A program made the position numbers and the translations under genes. The notes below the pieces were generated by a model. That model worked only from the letters and a program-made list of their open reading frames with translations. It was not told the origin of the DNA and did not search any database. A DNA stretch of 64,000 bases from Adineta steineri (taxonomy: Eukaryota > Rotifera > Eurotatoria > Adinetida > Adinetidae), in contig CAJNOI010000292.1 in the NCBI GenBank assembly GCA_905250115.1, positions 1-64,000 of the forward strand, written 5' to 3'. The stretch's first letter is position 1. The number at the start of each line of letters is the position of its first letter. Positions 26,117 to 37,514 of this stretch are shown piece by piece.

Positions 26117-26750
26117 TCATGGATTTGATGGTATCGCAAAAGATAAATGCAGTGCTTTTGCCTTATTAGTAAAAGCTTTAATGAGTTCATTATGCAGTTT
26201 CAAATTTGGAGCACGTAATTCTATTAGTTCTTCATTATCATACACCATTAATTTATCTTCATTGATCAACACAGCAGCACCCTTCTGAAATGCTATTTCA
26301 GTCACCGGCAACAACCAATCAGCATCTTGAGTATCGAAAAATTTTCTGATTAATTCATTCAGTGAAACATTTTTCAAGCAGTCTAATGGTCTTCCACACA
26401 GGCAAAGTTTTGAAATTAATACTGGACCAAAAGCAATCATTATGGATGATGACTGTAAAATATCATCTATAGCATTTTTAGCTTGATAAGATAATTTTCC
26501 ATCATCATCATGTATATTCACAAGCTTAGTTATCACTTCATTCGTCGCTACTTTTTTGCCCATAGCCCCGAGAGCTTGACATGCATAGTATCTGACGGAC
26601 TCACTCTCATCTTCTAATGCATTAATCAGTTCAGTGATCACTTCATTCGTCGCTGCTTTTTCACCCATATCCCCGAGAGCTTGACATGCATAGTATCTGA
26701 CGTACTCACTCTCATCTTCTAATGCACTAATCAATTTAGTGATCACTTCA
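26117..26750 (-). CDS. HEAT-repeat C-terminus of an ART-NACHT-HEAT-type gene, copy A (cut by gap)
   Basis: Open from the gap edge to the stop at 26117. It encodes about two 35-residue HEAT units (EDESEYVRYYACQALGDMG, KAATNEVIT) followed by the C-terminal domain (MIAFGPVLISKLCLCG, LDCLKNVSLNELIRKFF, KGAAVLINEDKLMVYDNEE), the same layout as the complete copy at 53500-57933. Identity to that copy is only about three quarters in the C-terminal domain, far below the Argonaute pair. Two neighbouring repeats share the sequence VRYYACQALG. The N-terminal ART, NACHT and most of the HEAT array would lie inside the gap, if present. It faces Argonaute A tail to tail. No frameshift is seen in the part available. 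Confidence 0.88.
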
Positions 26751-26850
26751 NNNNNNNNNNNNNNNNNNNNNNNNNNNNNNNNNNNNNNNNNNNNNNNNNN
26801 NNNNNNNNNNNNNNNNNNNNNNNNNNNNNNNNNNNNNNNNNNNNNNNNNN
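26751..26850. other. Assembly gap, 100 Ns
   Basis: Exactly 100 Ns, the usual placeholder for a gap of unknown size. It begins inside a highly repetitive HEAT array and ends inside an intron of a Brat-like gene, so both genes have lost their 5' parts here. Confidence 0.99.
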
Positions 26851-26907
26851 TATTCTTATAAAAATCTTTTATTTCATTCTTATGTTTCTTTTTTTTTCAT
26901 CGTATAG

Positions 26908-27937
26908 TTCCATATTCACCACCCGAAGATTTTATTATTAAAACTGTTGATAGTAAGTAGAAGAATGAAGTTATATTCTTTTAAGAAAAAAATGGGTTTT
27001 AATTTAAGCATGGACTCCAACTGATGCTGATCGAATTCATCTTGAACCAACACAAGGTCGTCGAAATAGTCATGGTCGTTCTGAAACACGTTATAAAAAT
27101 GGTTCATTTCGTCAAGTATTAAAATGGGATCGTTCGTTAGGTCAATATGGTGATGGAAATAATGCATTTCGTGAACCAAATAGTGTTGCATGGCTTGAAT
27201 CTAGCAAAATAGCTGTTGTTGATACAAATGCTCATTGTATTAAAGTCTTTCATAGTGAAACAGGTCAATTCGAATATTCATTTGGTCGTGGACGAACATT
27301 AGGTTGTCAAAATTTACTTTATCCATATCGTATAGCTGTTGTACCAGGTGGAAATGATGAATTAGTTGTTATTCAACGTCATCCACGTCCACAAATTCAT
27401 GTCTTTAGTTGTTCAGGAGAATTTATTCGTCGATTTGGTCAACATTTAGAAAAACCACGTGCATTAACTGTTGATCAATCACATCGTATTATTGTTATTG
27501 AATCACAAGTACAAAAATTACATATATTTTCATTAGATGGAAAAATTCTTTCATTCTTTCATTTAAATGAACATTTACAATTTCCAACATCGATTTGTTC
27601 AAATAATTATGAAATATTTATATCTGATAATCATCTTCATACAATTAAAGTATTTTCATATAGTGGACAATTGATACGTGAAATCAAAGAAGCAAATTAT
27701 ATAACATATCCAACAAATATTAAATTAAATTCGAAAGGACAATTAATAACAATTGATAATCATCAAGGTTTAAATATAACTGTTTATGATGAATATGAAC
27801 AAAAGAAACGTTTAGGTGCATATACAGCTCGAATCTGTCATTCACAAATTCTTGATGTTGCAATAGAATCAAATTCAAATATTCTTCATTTAGCATCAAA
27901 AGATTATCGAGTTTATACATATCAACTTCCATTGTAA
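26908..27937 (+). CDS. brat: Brat/TRIM2-type NHL repeat protein, C-terminal part (5' end in gap)
   Basis: Exon 26908-26952 joins 27009-27937 (stop at 27935-27937) in phase. The protein is the six-bladed NHL propeller of the Brat/TRIM-NHL group: FREPNSVAWLESSKIAVVDT, HCIKVFHSETGQFEYSFG, LLYPYRIAVV, IHVFSCSGEFIRRFGQ, IIVIESQVQKLHIFS, EIFISDNHLHTIKVFSYSGQ, TIDNHQGLNITVYD, and the Brat-like final blade LASKDYRVYTYQLPL. B-boxes and coiled coil would lie upstream in the gap. Brat NHL domains bind RNA and repress translation with partner proteins; that function is by orthology. The NHL part looks intact. Confidence 0.87.
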
Positions 27938-28993
27938 ATATTTCAATATTTAAAAATAATGAATTTAAATTTCGATGTAGTTTTCTTCCTTTTTTTTTGT
28001 CGTTTATATATTGAGTTATGTTTTTCTTATTAATTTTTTTTTCGAAATTCGAAGTTTACCTTTTTTTTTGCATTTAATTATTTTGTAAATCCGTATGTCG
28101 GTGCAAAGTTTTTTTTTTCGTATCCGAAAGATGATGTAGTATATAGAGAATGCGTTAATTTAATAATAAAAAAAAATGTTTAATAAAGTTTATTCAAAAA
28201 ATAAAGATACATTAAAATAACACCTCTTTATTCTGAACAGTGAACATTGTCACCTCTTTAATATGAACATATATATAATGTTTTTTTGACCCCATTCTAC
28301 TTCTGTCATATATTTTGATGAGCTTTCGAATTCGAATATAAATGGTGAAATTTAGGAATAGATCCAGTTTTAGTTTTACTCTAAGATTTATATATACGAC
28401 CAAGGGGCAGGTGAGGGGGATTTACCTGAAAACTATTTCTGGACTAAATCTATTCCTAGAAATAGGCAGTGGTGTAAATAGGAGGGAGAGAGCGCGGCGC
28501 CCCCTCCCCTGCTTCCGAAAACTAATAGGAAAAAAAGAGGTTTACACCCCCTGCTTCTAGAAAGTTCACTTTTTTTGACCATTGAAATAGAAAAACTAGG
28601 GTTCGCCCCCTGTGCTCTGACACCTGACTTACGCCCCTGGAAATAGGTATTAGTTTTTCTTTTTTTAATATCCGTTTATATTCGAACTCGTATTAGGCAG
28701 CTATACGCTCATAGATTCATATAAATGATTTTGTTTTGTATTTGTGCGACATCTATTTTGTATAAGTTACGATTAGTCAATGTCATGACTATTGTAAAAT
28801 AAAATGATCGACTATCATTCGTTCGTTTATGAAACAAGTATGAAAGAAGAACAAATGTAACCGAAGCAAGCAAATTATGATTGACTATGAAGTTGAATAT
28901 ATATTCTATTACATATTCTCGTCAATTTTTTCGTCTTTTAGATCATTTTTATCATGTAGTATGAATTAGTTTATCTCATAAAAGTAACGTCCA
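27938..28993. other. Intergenic between the Brat-like and Brahma genes, with one MITE
   Basis: AT-rich, with the Brat-like 3' UTR and repeated CACCTCTTTA...GAACA segments at about 28221 and 28251. A GC-rich element is annotated separately at 28467-28639. The final 200 bp should include the Brahma promoter. Confidence 0.5.
28467..28639. mobile_element. hAT-type MITE, 173 bp, with 8-bp target site duplication
   Basis: The left terminus CAGTGGTGTAAATAGG and the inverted right terminus (CAGGGGCGTAAGTCAGG on the other strand) match at most of the first 12 bases. GAAATAGG flanks it exactly on both sides (28459-28466 and 28640-28647). Eight-base duplications with CAGxGGxG ends are the hAT hallmark. 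It has no coding capacity and is much more GC-rich than its surroundings. Confidence 0.85.
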
Positions 28994-31900
28994 ATGATGA
29001 TGAATCAAATACCACAACAACAACAACAACAAACAAGTATATTTTAAACTATACTATCGTAATAAAATAACTTTTTTTTCATAGTGTATATGTCAAATCC
29101 AGGTATGGTTGATAATCAAATGATGTCAACTTCATCAAATCCATCATCAACATCTATGGCAATGAATACTTCTCAATCAACATTATTTAATCATCAAATA
29201 AGTGCATATAAATATCTTATACGTAATCAACCTGTACCCGAACAAATTCTTATGATTATAAAACGACATCATCAACAATTCTATCCACCAAATGCTGTTA
29301 TATCAAAACAACCATCAAGTTTATCACCAAATCCATCACAAATGATGGATTCACGTTATAAACCACCAATAAATAATAATCTCGGTCCACGTTATTATCC
29401 ACCTGTACAAGTAAATGGTACAACAAATGGATCTATTCAAATTCCATTAATCACAGACAATCTAACAAATTCAAATCCATCATCATCAACACCAAATCGT
29501 TTAAATAATCTTCGTATAACATCAATATCAAAACCAATTGGTATTGATATCCAAGAAGTTATTACTGAACGTGATAGTCGTATACAAAATAATATTTTAA
29601 TACGAATCAATGAACTTGAAAAGAGTTTACAAACAATAACACAAGAACATATTCGTACAAGAATTATGATTGAACTTAAAGCACTTAAATTATTAAATTT
29701 TCAACGACAAGTTCGATCAGAAATAGTAACATGTATGCGTTTAGATACTACACTTGAAACAGGTACAAATGCACGATTCTATAAACGTCCAAAACAATTT
29801 GGTTTACGTGATGCACGTGCAACAGAAAAATTAGAAAAAACACAAAAAGCTGAAATTGATCGTAAACGTCGACAAAAACATCAAGAATATTTAACGGCTG
29901 TATTAAATGCTGCACGAGAATTTAAAGAATATCATAAAGCAATACAATTAAAAACAAATAAATTAGGACGATCAATTGTATCATGGCATCAAAATACGGA
30001 ACGTGAACAAAAGAAAGAACAAGAAAAACGTGAACGTGAACGTATGCGTCGTTTGATGAATGAAGATGAAGATGGTTATAGGAAATTAATTGATGAAAAA
30101 AAAGATAAACGTTTAGCTTATTTATTATCACAAACAGATGCATATATAATAAGTTTAGTTAATCTTGTTAAAGAACATCAAAATGATTTAAAAAAGAAGA
30201 AAGCAGACAAAAAACCACCAAATTTTTCTAATGATGAAAAAGATTATTTACATGTTAGAGTTAAAAATATGACAACTGGGGAGATTAGAGATGGACAAGA
30301 TGCACCATTAGAATCTGAACTTGATGTATGGTTAGAAAAAAATCCGGGTTGGCAAGTTTTACCCAAAGAAAATAGTGATGATGAAGAAGATGATACATCA
30401 CGTTTACCAGAACCAACTACTCTAACAATACCAGCACCAACAGCTGATGAACAAGAAAAAGGTATTGTTGAAGATGAAACAATTGTTAAAGAAGTTTTAA
30501 CAAAAGCTAAACAAGCAACAGAAGATGATGAATATCATACAGCATCATTAGATTCCTATTATGCTGTTGCACATCGAGTTAGAGAACGTGTTACAAAACA
30601 ATCCGAACTTCTTGTTGGAGGAAAACTGAAACCTTATCAAATACAAGGTCTTGAATGGCTTGTTTCACTATATAATAATCATCTTAATGGTATTCTTGCT
30701 GATGAAATGGGTCTTGGAAAGGTATTGACATTCGTATCAGAAATAATAAATAAATATTTCTATTTAGACAATTCAAACAATTGCACTTATTACTTATTTA
30801 ATGGAAGTAAAAAAAGTCAATGGACCTTATTTAATTATTGTACCATTATCGTAAGTTAATATTATTATAAAATTTTATTTTATCTTTTATTCTTTTCTTA
30901 GTACATTAGCTAATTGGGTTAATGAATTTGAAAAATGGTCACCTGGTGTTCAAACAATTATCTTTAAAGGTAATCCACAAGTACGTAAAAATCTTGGTTA
31001 TCAATTACGAAATGGTAAATTTAACGTACTATTAACAACTTATGAATATGTCATCAAAGATAAAGCACTCTTAGCTAAAATCAAATGGCGTTATATGATT
31101 ATAGAGTTCGTATAAATTTGTTTTTTTCATTTATTTTTGAAATATTTTGCTTCTTTTTGGTTTCTAGTGAAGGTCATCGTATGAAAAATCATCATTGTAA
31201 ATTAACTCAAATCCTTAATACATATTATATAGCTCCACATCGTTTATTATTAACTGGTACACCATTACAAAATAAATTACCCGAATTATGGGCATTATTA
31301 AATTTTCTTTTACCATCCATATTTAAATCATGTACAACATTTGAACAATGGTTTAATGCACCATTTGCTACAACATTGGAAAAAGTTGAACTTAATCCAG
31401 AAGAAACATTACTTATTATAAGACGTTTACATAAAGTTTTACGACCATTTCTTTTACGTCGTCTCAAAAAAGAAGTCGAATCACAATTACCAGATAAAGT
31501 AAAACTATGAACAAAAAACAAACAAACTATAAAATCAGAAATATTTTCTTTAGATTGAATATGTTATTAAGTGTGATATGTCAGCATTACAAAGAGTTAT
31601 GTATAATCATATGCAGACAAGTGGTATTGTTCTTACAGAAGATAAAGTAAGAATTATTTTATTCTCTTTCTCGTAGAGAAGAGATAAATTGTTTGCTTGA
31701 TTGAATGTCCGCAGGGTCAAAAAAACATCGAAAATCGATTTTTCGAGGTATCTTGATGAGGAAACTTCAAATCTGAGGTCCCTCAAGTGACCATGTGGAG
31801 GGGAATGGGTCAAAGGTCAAAAAAACATCGAAAATCAATTTTTCACGGTTTTTCCAGTAAATGTGAGGAAAATGCATTTCTACGAGAAAGGGCTAAGCGA

Positions 31901-34900
31901 GTCCTCGGACGAGCGTTATTTGTAATATATCATCTGCAGTTTCTTTTTGTTGCATATTATCTAAATCGAAATGTTATTTTAGAATGGTAAAAGTGGTAAT
32001 CCAAAAGCATTAATGAATACTATAATGCAATTACGTAAAATCTGTAATCATCCATTTATGTTCAATGAATTAGAAGAAAGAATTGGTGCACATTTAAGTT
32101 ATACTAATGGTGTTTGTAATGGGTATAAACAAACTAATTATTAATTATGAAACAAAAAAAAATTGAATTTTTAATTGTAGATCTGATCTTTATCGTGCAT
32201 CAGGTAAATTTGAATTACTTGATCGGATATTACCGAAATTAAAAGCAACAAATCATCGTATTTTACTTTTTTGTCAAATGACAACATTAATGACAATCAT
32301 GGAAGATTATTTTACTTATAAAAGTAATTCAGAAAAAAATTATTTTTAAATATTTATTTATTTCTTTTTCTATAGATTATACATATTTACGTCTCGATGG
32401 TCAAACGAAATCTGAAGAACGTGGTGATTTATTAGCAAAATTTAGTGAAAAGAATTCTGATATATTCATTTTCTTATTATCAACACGTGCTGGTGGACTT
32501 GGTTTGAATTTACAAACAGCCGATACTGTTATTATATTTGACTCCGATTGGAATCCACATCAAGTAAATAAATTGATTTTTGTTTTTATAAATATATTTT
32601 CTTCTTCGTAAGGATTTACAAGCACAAGATCGTGCACATCGTATAGGACAAGTTAATGAAGTTCGTGTACTTCGTTTAATGACAGTTAATAGTGTTGAAG
32701 AAAAAATCTTAGCTGCTGCTCGTTATAAATTAAATGTTGATGAAAAAGTTATTCAAGCTGGCATGTTTAATAATAAATCAACAGGCAATGAACGAAAACA
32801 ATTTTTACAACAAATTCTTTTACAAGAAACAGAAGAAGGTGAAGAAGGCGAAGAAGATGAAGTACCAGACGATGAAATTATTAATCAAATGATTGCACGA
32901 TCTGAAGATGAATATAATTTATTTAATGTTAGTTTTTTCAATTTAAGATAAAATATTAATTATCTCCATTGGTTCGTTTTTGTTTAGAGAATGGATCGTG
33001 AACGAAGACATGCTGAAGCAAGACTGGCAAATCGTAAACCAAGACTCCTTGAAATGTCAGAATTACCTGCATGGTTAACAAAAGATCCAAAAGAATTAGA
33101 AAAAGCTATACAAGATCAAGAAACATTAGATTTATTTGGACGTGGTACGCGACATAGAAAAGAAGTCGACTATTCAGATTCATTAACAGATAAAGAATGG
33201 CTAAGAGTAAATAGGAATTATTATTTTTCGCATTATTCGCAAATATTGAATATTTATTTAGGCTATTGAAGATGGAACATTAGGTACAACAGATCACGAT
33301 AAAAAACGTCGACGTAAACGAAATATTGGTAGTAATATGGGTCTAGATGATGATGATGATGATGATGATGATGGACAACAAGATGAAATTGATAGTAAAC
33401 AAGATGATAATGATGCCGATGTAACACCTACAAAAGCTGGTAGACGAGTTGGTAAACGAAAATTAAAAGAAACAAATAAAAAATGTTCCGAAGATCCTAT
33501 TCCACCGAAATTATTGAAACAATTAACAAAATTATTAGATTTTGTTGTTAAATATCGAGACAAGTAATATTTAAATTTTCTTTTATCATTTCTTTTATTT
33601 CTTCCGTCTCATTTCAGTGAGGATAATCGAATATTAAGTAAACCATTTATGCGTTTACCAACACAAAAAGAATTACCTGAATATTATGAAACAATAAAAC
33701 AACCAGTTGATTTTAATAAAATTAAAGTTTGATAGAAAAAAAATGAATAAAAAAAAATATTTTTTATCTATTTATTTTAGAAAAAACTTAGTGAAAATCG
33801 TTATCGAAGTTTGGATGAACTTGAAGCTGATGTTATGTTATTGTGTAAAAATGCACAAGAATTTAATATGGAAAATTCCAATGTAAAATTTTTTACCTTT
33901 TGTTTTTGCTTCACTGATACATAAATATGAATATTTAGATTTATGAAGATTCAATTATTCTCCAATCAGTATTTACAAATGCACGTGAACGTATGGAAAA
34001 AGGAGATATTCCAGTTAGTTCAGCTTCCGAAGAAGAATCCGATGATGATGGTAAATAAAATAATTCAGAATTTGAATTAATCAAATAAAAAATATTTTCT
34101 TTTAGAACCTCTTAAAAAACGTGTCAAAAAAGAGACTAATGTAAAAAAGGTAAGCTTGTATGAATTTACTTCATCAACGATGTCGATATTCATTCAGAAA
34201 AAAAAATTCTATTCAATACATTTACTACGGATATCATAGCATGAAATTGCTTTAAATAGGTGTTTCTCCCATTCCTTATCTTTTTTTTCATGATACACAG
34301 TCATGCATACGAACCGTTTGTTTGTTCTAACTGATTCAAATACACCTATGATATGTCCTTTTTCCTTCGATGACGTACTATATGTCCCTCTATAATATAC
34401 TGACGTCGATTTTTTTTTGTTGACCCTGTGTTGTCATACATATGAAGTACTTACATTAAACAACTAATTAATGTCTCTACATAATGAAACAATCCTTGTC
34501 GCTTATGAAAAATGGCATACAGTTAACTACCTTTTTTTGCTTCCAATCGAAAAATTATATAGATGAAAAAGAGTATATCATGAGACAATACTTTAGAAAA
34601 AGAATGTAGTTATATATATGTATTCAATCATGACAAGATATATTAACTTAGCCTTAGCTAATTAATATTTCACACTTAATATTAAAATACTTGATTGTTT
34701 TTTGTTATTACTTTTAGAAATCTCAAACTCAATCCCGTACATCTGGTAATAGTACAGGTAGTCGACGTAAAACTCGTGTAATGAGTGATGATGAAGATAT
34801 GATCATGGACGAAACAAATCAAGTATGTTATAATCTATCAATATATATGTATATATCTGTTTTAATTTAGTCATCATGTGGTGGCGGTGATGATGATGAT

Positions 34901-34939
34901 GAAGAAGGAACACGTGGTTCTGGTTCGCGTCAGAAATAA
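28994..34939 (+). CDS. brm: Brahma/BRG1 SWI/SNF chromatin-remodelling ATPase
   Basis: The first exon (28994-29036) encodes MMMNQIP plus a poly-Gln run and is spliced to 29085. Domains in order: QLQ ([19 protein letters not shown]); HSA ([20 protein letters not shown]); BRK ([18 protein letters not shown]); SNF2 ATPase with [18 protein letters not shown], Walker A in DEMGLGK, DEGH rebuilt across the intron at about 31110-31168, and [20 protein letters not shown]; helicase C ([36 protein letters not shown]); SnAC region ([15 protein letters not shown]); bromodomain ([24 protein letters not shown]). The acidic/Lys-rich C-terminus ends at 34939. At least 15 exons. It slides or ejects nucleosomes as the motor of the BAF/BAP complex, by orthology. 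The N-terminal Pro/Gln-rich region is shorter than in vertebrates. One intron (31647-31982) carries inserted repeats. Confidence 0.95.
31715..31844. repeat. 30-bp direct repeats 100 bp apart in an expanded Brahma intron
   Basis: GGTCAAAAAAACATCGAAAA occurs at 31715 and again at 31815, each followed by TC(G/A)ATTTTTC. The host intron (31647-31982) is 336 bp whereas most neighbours are about 50-70 bp, so an insertion is likely. Confidence 0.6.
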
Positions 34940-35709
34940 CTGTGCTTTTTCTTTTCATCACTTTCTGTTCAAATTTTTGTTTTTTCGTCTCTGTGTATGC
35001 ATGTTTTAGCTTTGCTGTAAAATTGATGTGTGTATGTCTGTGTGTTTGCTATGTACAAAAAGAAAAAGAGAAGAAAGAAGAAAAGAGACGTTGTCGTGCA
35101 CACCGCTCCGAGAACGAACAGTTTTGTATGCAATATTTGCATGAATCTAAAACTCTCTCTTTCTTTTTCTTCTTGTTCAAAAACTTTATTCTCTTGGTCA
35201 CTCTTTCTCGTATTCATTATTCAGTTTATTTTTCGGTTGTATATTCTTTTTTTTTTTTTCTTTTCTTTTCTTTCTTTCTTATTAATGATGCGCTTGTGTT
35301 TCGTTTTTGTTCTTCTTATTCTTATTATTTCACTTCTTCAATAGGAGAAGTAAGAGAAAACGAATCATACATTCATTTAAAAGACGAATAAATATGTGAC
35401 GACCCACTGTCAGACACATAATACTAATTGAAAACATGATAACATCAAATTATTACTAATTGCAATTGCTTTCTTAGCGGAGGATTTTTCTGACATAAAT
35501 AGGCCATATAAACGAAAAACACCCATTGACTTTGACGGCAAAAAAAACAATAGTTTTTCTTACAATGATTTCATCAAGGTAGAAGAATAAAAGCAATGCT
35601 GACTAGAAAAATGAATATGTATCAAATCGAAATGATTTATTATTTAACTATATATGAATATTTCTTTTTTTAATAAAAAAATTTAATTATAAAACAAAAA
35701 TAAAACATA
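34940..35709. other. Convergent intergenic region, Brahma 3' UTR
   Basis: T-rich and TTC-rich sequence with long pyrimidine runs. An open frame of 149 codons at 34942 is low-complexity Phe/Leu/Ser text from the pyrimidine bias and is not a credible gene. Confidence 0.5.
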
Positions 35710-36462
35710 CTATGGTGATTGTTCATCAGGAAGAAGAGGTGTAAAACTGACTGCATCATGAGATGCTAATATTTCAATGGGATCAATTTCAACGTCAAAA
35801 GGAAATTGTTGTGCTGATTTTAATGTTGTTTCAATTCGATCAAGAGTTTCTTTATCTGGTATCGGTTTATATTGATAAGCGATGGTTATATAAAACGATT
35901 TATGCATTTTAGCAATTATATGTGCAAAATGATTCTTCCATCGTTTTTGAGCTTTCTTAAGAACTTTGTCAATAAATGCACCACTAAAATCGACTGCCAC
36001 ACGTATTTCATTGTCATTAACAATTGATATATCTTTAGCAAGTACTTTTGTAAATGTGTCTCTTGCATCGAGTACTTGTTGTTCTCTTACTAAAACTTGA
36101 AAATTGTGTGGATCATTACCTGCAGTATATGTTAATTTGGCTAATGTAACATGATAAGCACTTTGTGGAACCATTGTAAAGTAGTCTTTTATTTCACTTT
36201 GATCGAGAGTATTAAATAATTCAGTAAATTTTTCTTTCAATGGTACAACAACAAACTGAGCAATTTCATAACCAGGATTTGTAACAAAACTACCATCTTC
36301 AGCAACGATTTTTGGTTTTGGTTTAAACGTGAAAATTGACACAATAATGCTTATATATCCGTCAGACTGAGTTGGACGTGTTGCACTATAAATCACACTA
36401 CTTATTGTTATAAAACAAAGACAAATGATTGAACGACGTATGATCACTCTTCGTAAATACAT
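35710..36462 (-). CDS. Secreted or membrane-anchored 2H-phosphoesterase-like protein
   Basis: Single exon, 250 residues. The N-terminus has a hydrophobic segment (about residues 9-27, ending VIYSA) after Arg-rich MYLRRVIIRR, consistent with a signal peptide or type II anchor. The fold-diagnostic motif of 2H phosphoesterases appears once clearly (SAYHVTLAKL, HxT) and once in weakened form (HKSFYITIAY, where the His of the second HxT is replaced by Tyr, with a His three residues earlier). Overall length and the alternating beta pattern fit the 2H family, which includes RNA ligase-like and cyclic phosphodiesterase enzymes. Activity is doubtful unless the nearby His substitutes. No close family name recognised. 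Confidence 0.55.
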   Translation of the reverse strand: MYLRRVIIRRSIICLCFITISSVIYSATRPTQSDGYISIIVSIFTFKPKPKIVAEDGSFVTNPGYEIAQFVVVPLKEKFTELFNTLDQSEIKDYFTMVPQSAYHVTLAKLTYTAGNDPHNFQVLVREQQVLDARDTFTKVLAKDISIVNDNEIRVAVDFSGAFIDKVLKKAQKRWKNHFAHIIAKMHKSFYITIAYQYKPIPDKETLDRIETTLKSAQQFPFDVEIDPIEILASHDAVSFTPLLPDEQSP

Positions 36463-37514
36463 ATTTAAATTTTTGATGAGCTGCTACAATATTTTTTTTT
36501 ATATCAAAAGCAAGGTGAGGTGCGGACTGCGCTACGCACTATTGATTTTCTCCCTTTTTTGCATATCAGTCACGATCGAGCATGATTATGGCCATGGATA
36601 GGAGCATGGTTAATTAATATGCTCTCTATTCTCCTTCATTTCTCTGATTTTTTTTTCTCTAGTTGAAAAGAAATGATTTCTAAACAATTCAATTAAATAA
36701 TTTTATTTGGTGCATAAAAACAAAAAAATAAAGTGCGTTCTACTTCATTACAACTGAAAAAAATTGTCCTGAACAAAAAAGTCTATACTACAAAAGAGCT
36801 TGTTTTTCTCGAAAATAACCTCATTGATCTTTCGAAAATGTTAACAGTGTTCTTGACGTCAGTGCATACCATACTCTTAATATTTCATTTTTTACAGTCC
36901 ATTAATTTTTCATGCTGATAAAAAGAAGCTTGTCTATTAACTTTCGAAGGTTGCTTACGGAAAAGACTCACTTAGATGTTAATATTCACACATTAATTTA
37001 TTTTCTATTGTATTGTTCTTCAATACATAAAAAGGATTAAGATACTTCTACATAAATACAAACATTACTATTATATATTAGCAAAAAGTGTCTATCAAAT
37101 ATTTTGCGTCATGAATACAAATATTATATGATTTACATGTTGTTGTTTTTGTGGATTGTCGCAATCCATGTAAAAATAACATATGTGTCAATGTAACAAA
37201 TTTAGTAATCGTACATGATGTTGTTCAAAGCTTATCAATACAAAACAGTATTGTGTCTTCGCTTTAATCTTTAACATATGAGAACGAATAATGTTAATTG
37301 AACAAAACGTGCTTGACATATCGCTTACTTTGAGTGTCGATTGACATGAATAAATTGTCAATCCTCATAAAAGAATCAATTCATTCAATACTTTCACTTG
37401 CTTGAGGTGAACATCATTTTGTAAAATATTCAAACTGAACAAAAATACGCGAAAGATGGTTATTAGATATTCTATTCTATTTAGTAAGTTTTACTTTTTA
37501 CTAATCATATTATA
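36463..37514. other. Divergent intergenic region
   Basis: About 1 kb between the 2H-like gene (-) and the chitin-binding gene (+). Holds a perfect TGACGTCA at 36854-36861. An upstream ATG at 37456 runs into a stop or a possible donor (ATTTAGTAAGTT). No other gene. Confidence 0.5.

Larger units (their letters stand above)
20642..26750 (+). repeat. Arm A of a large inverted duplication
   Basis: Reverse-complement match to 57290-63353. The outer boundary is sharp: TTGATCAATCTTTTTATTCAATATT here against TTGATCAATCTTTTCATTCAATATT on the other arm; beyond it the two sides are unrelated. The arm holds Argonaute copy A, about 1.4 kb of intergenic DNA and the 3' end of an ART-NACHT-HEAT-type gene, and is cut on the right by a run of Ns, so its inner boundary is unknown. 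Confidence 0.93.

Noticed and set aside
28342..28560. 72-codon Arg-rich frame near the MITE
   Set aside because: Crosses the left end of the hAT MITE; caused by its GC-rich sequence.
34942..35391. 149-codon frame after Brahma
   Set aside because: Lies in the 3' UTR, made of pyrimidine-rich low-complexity sequence, with an overlapping opposite-strand frame of the same quality.
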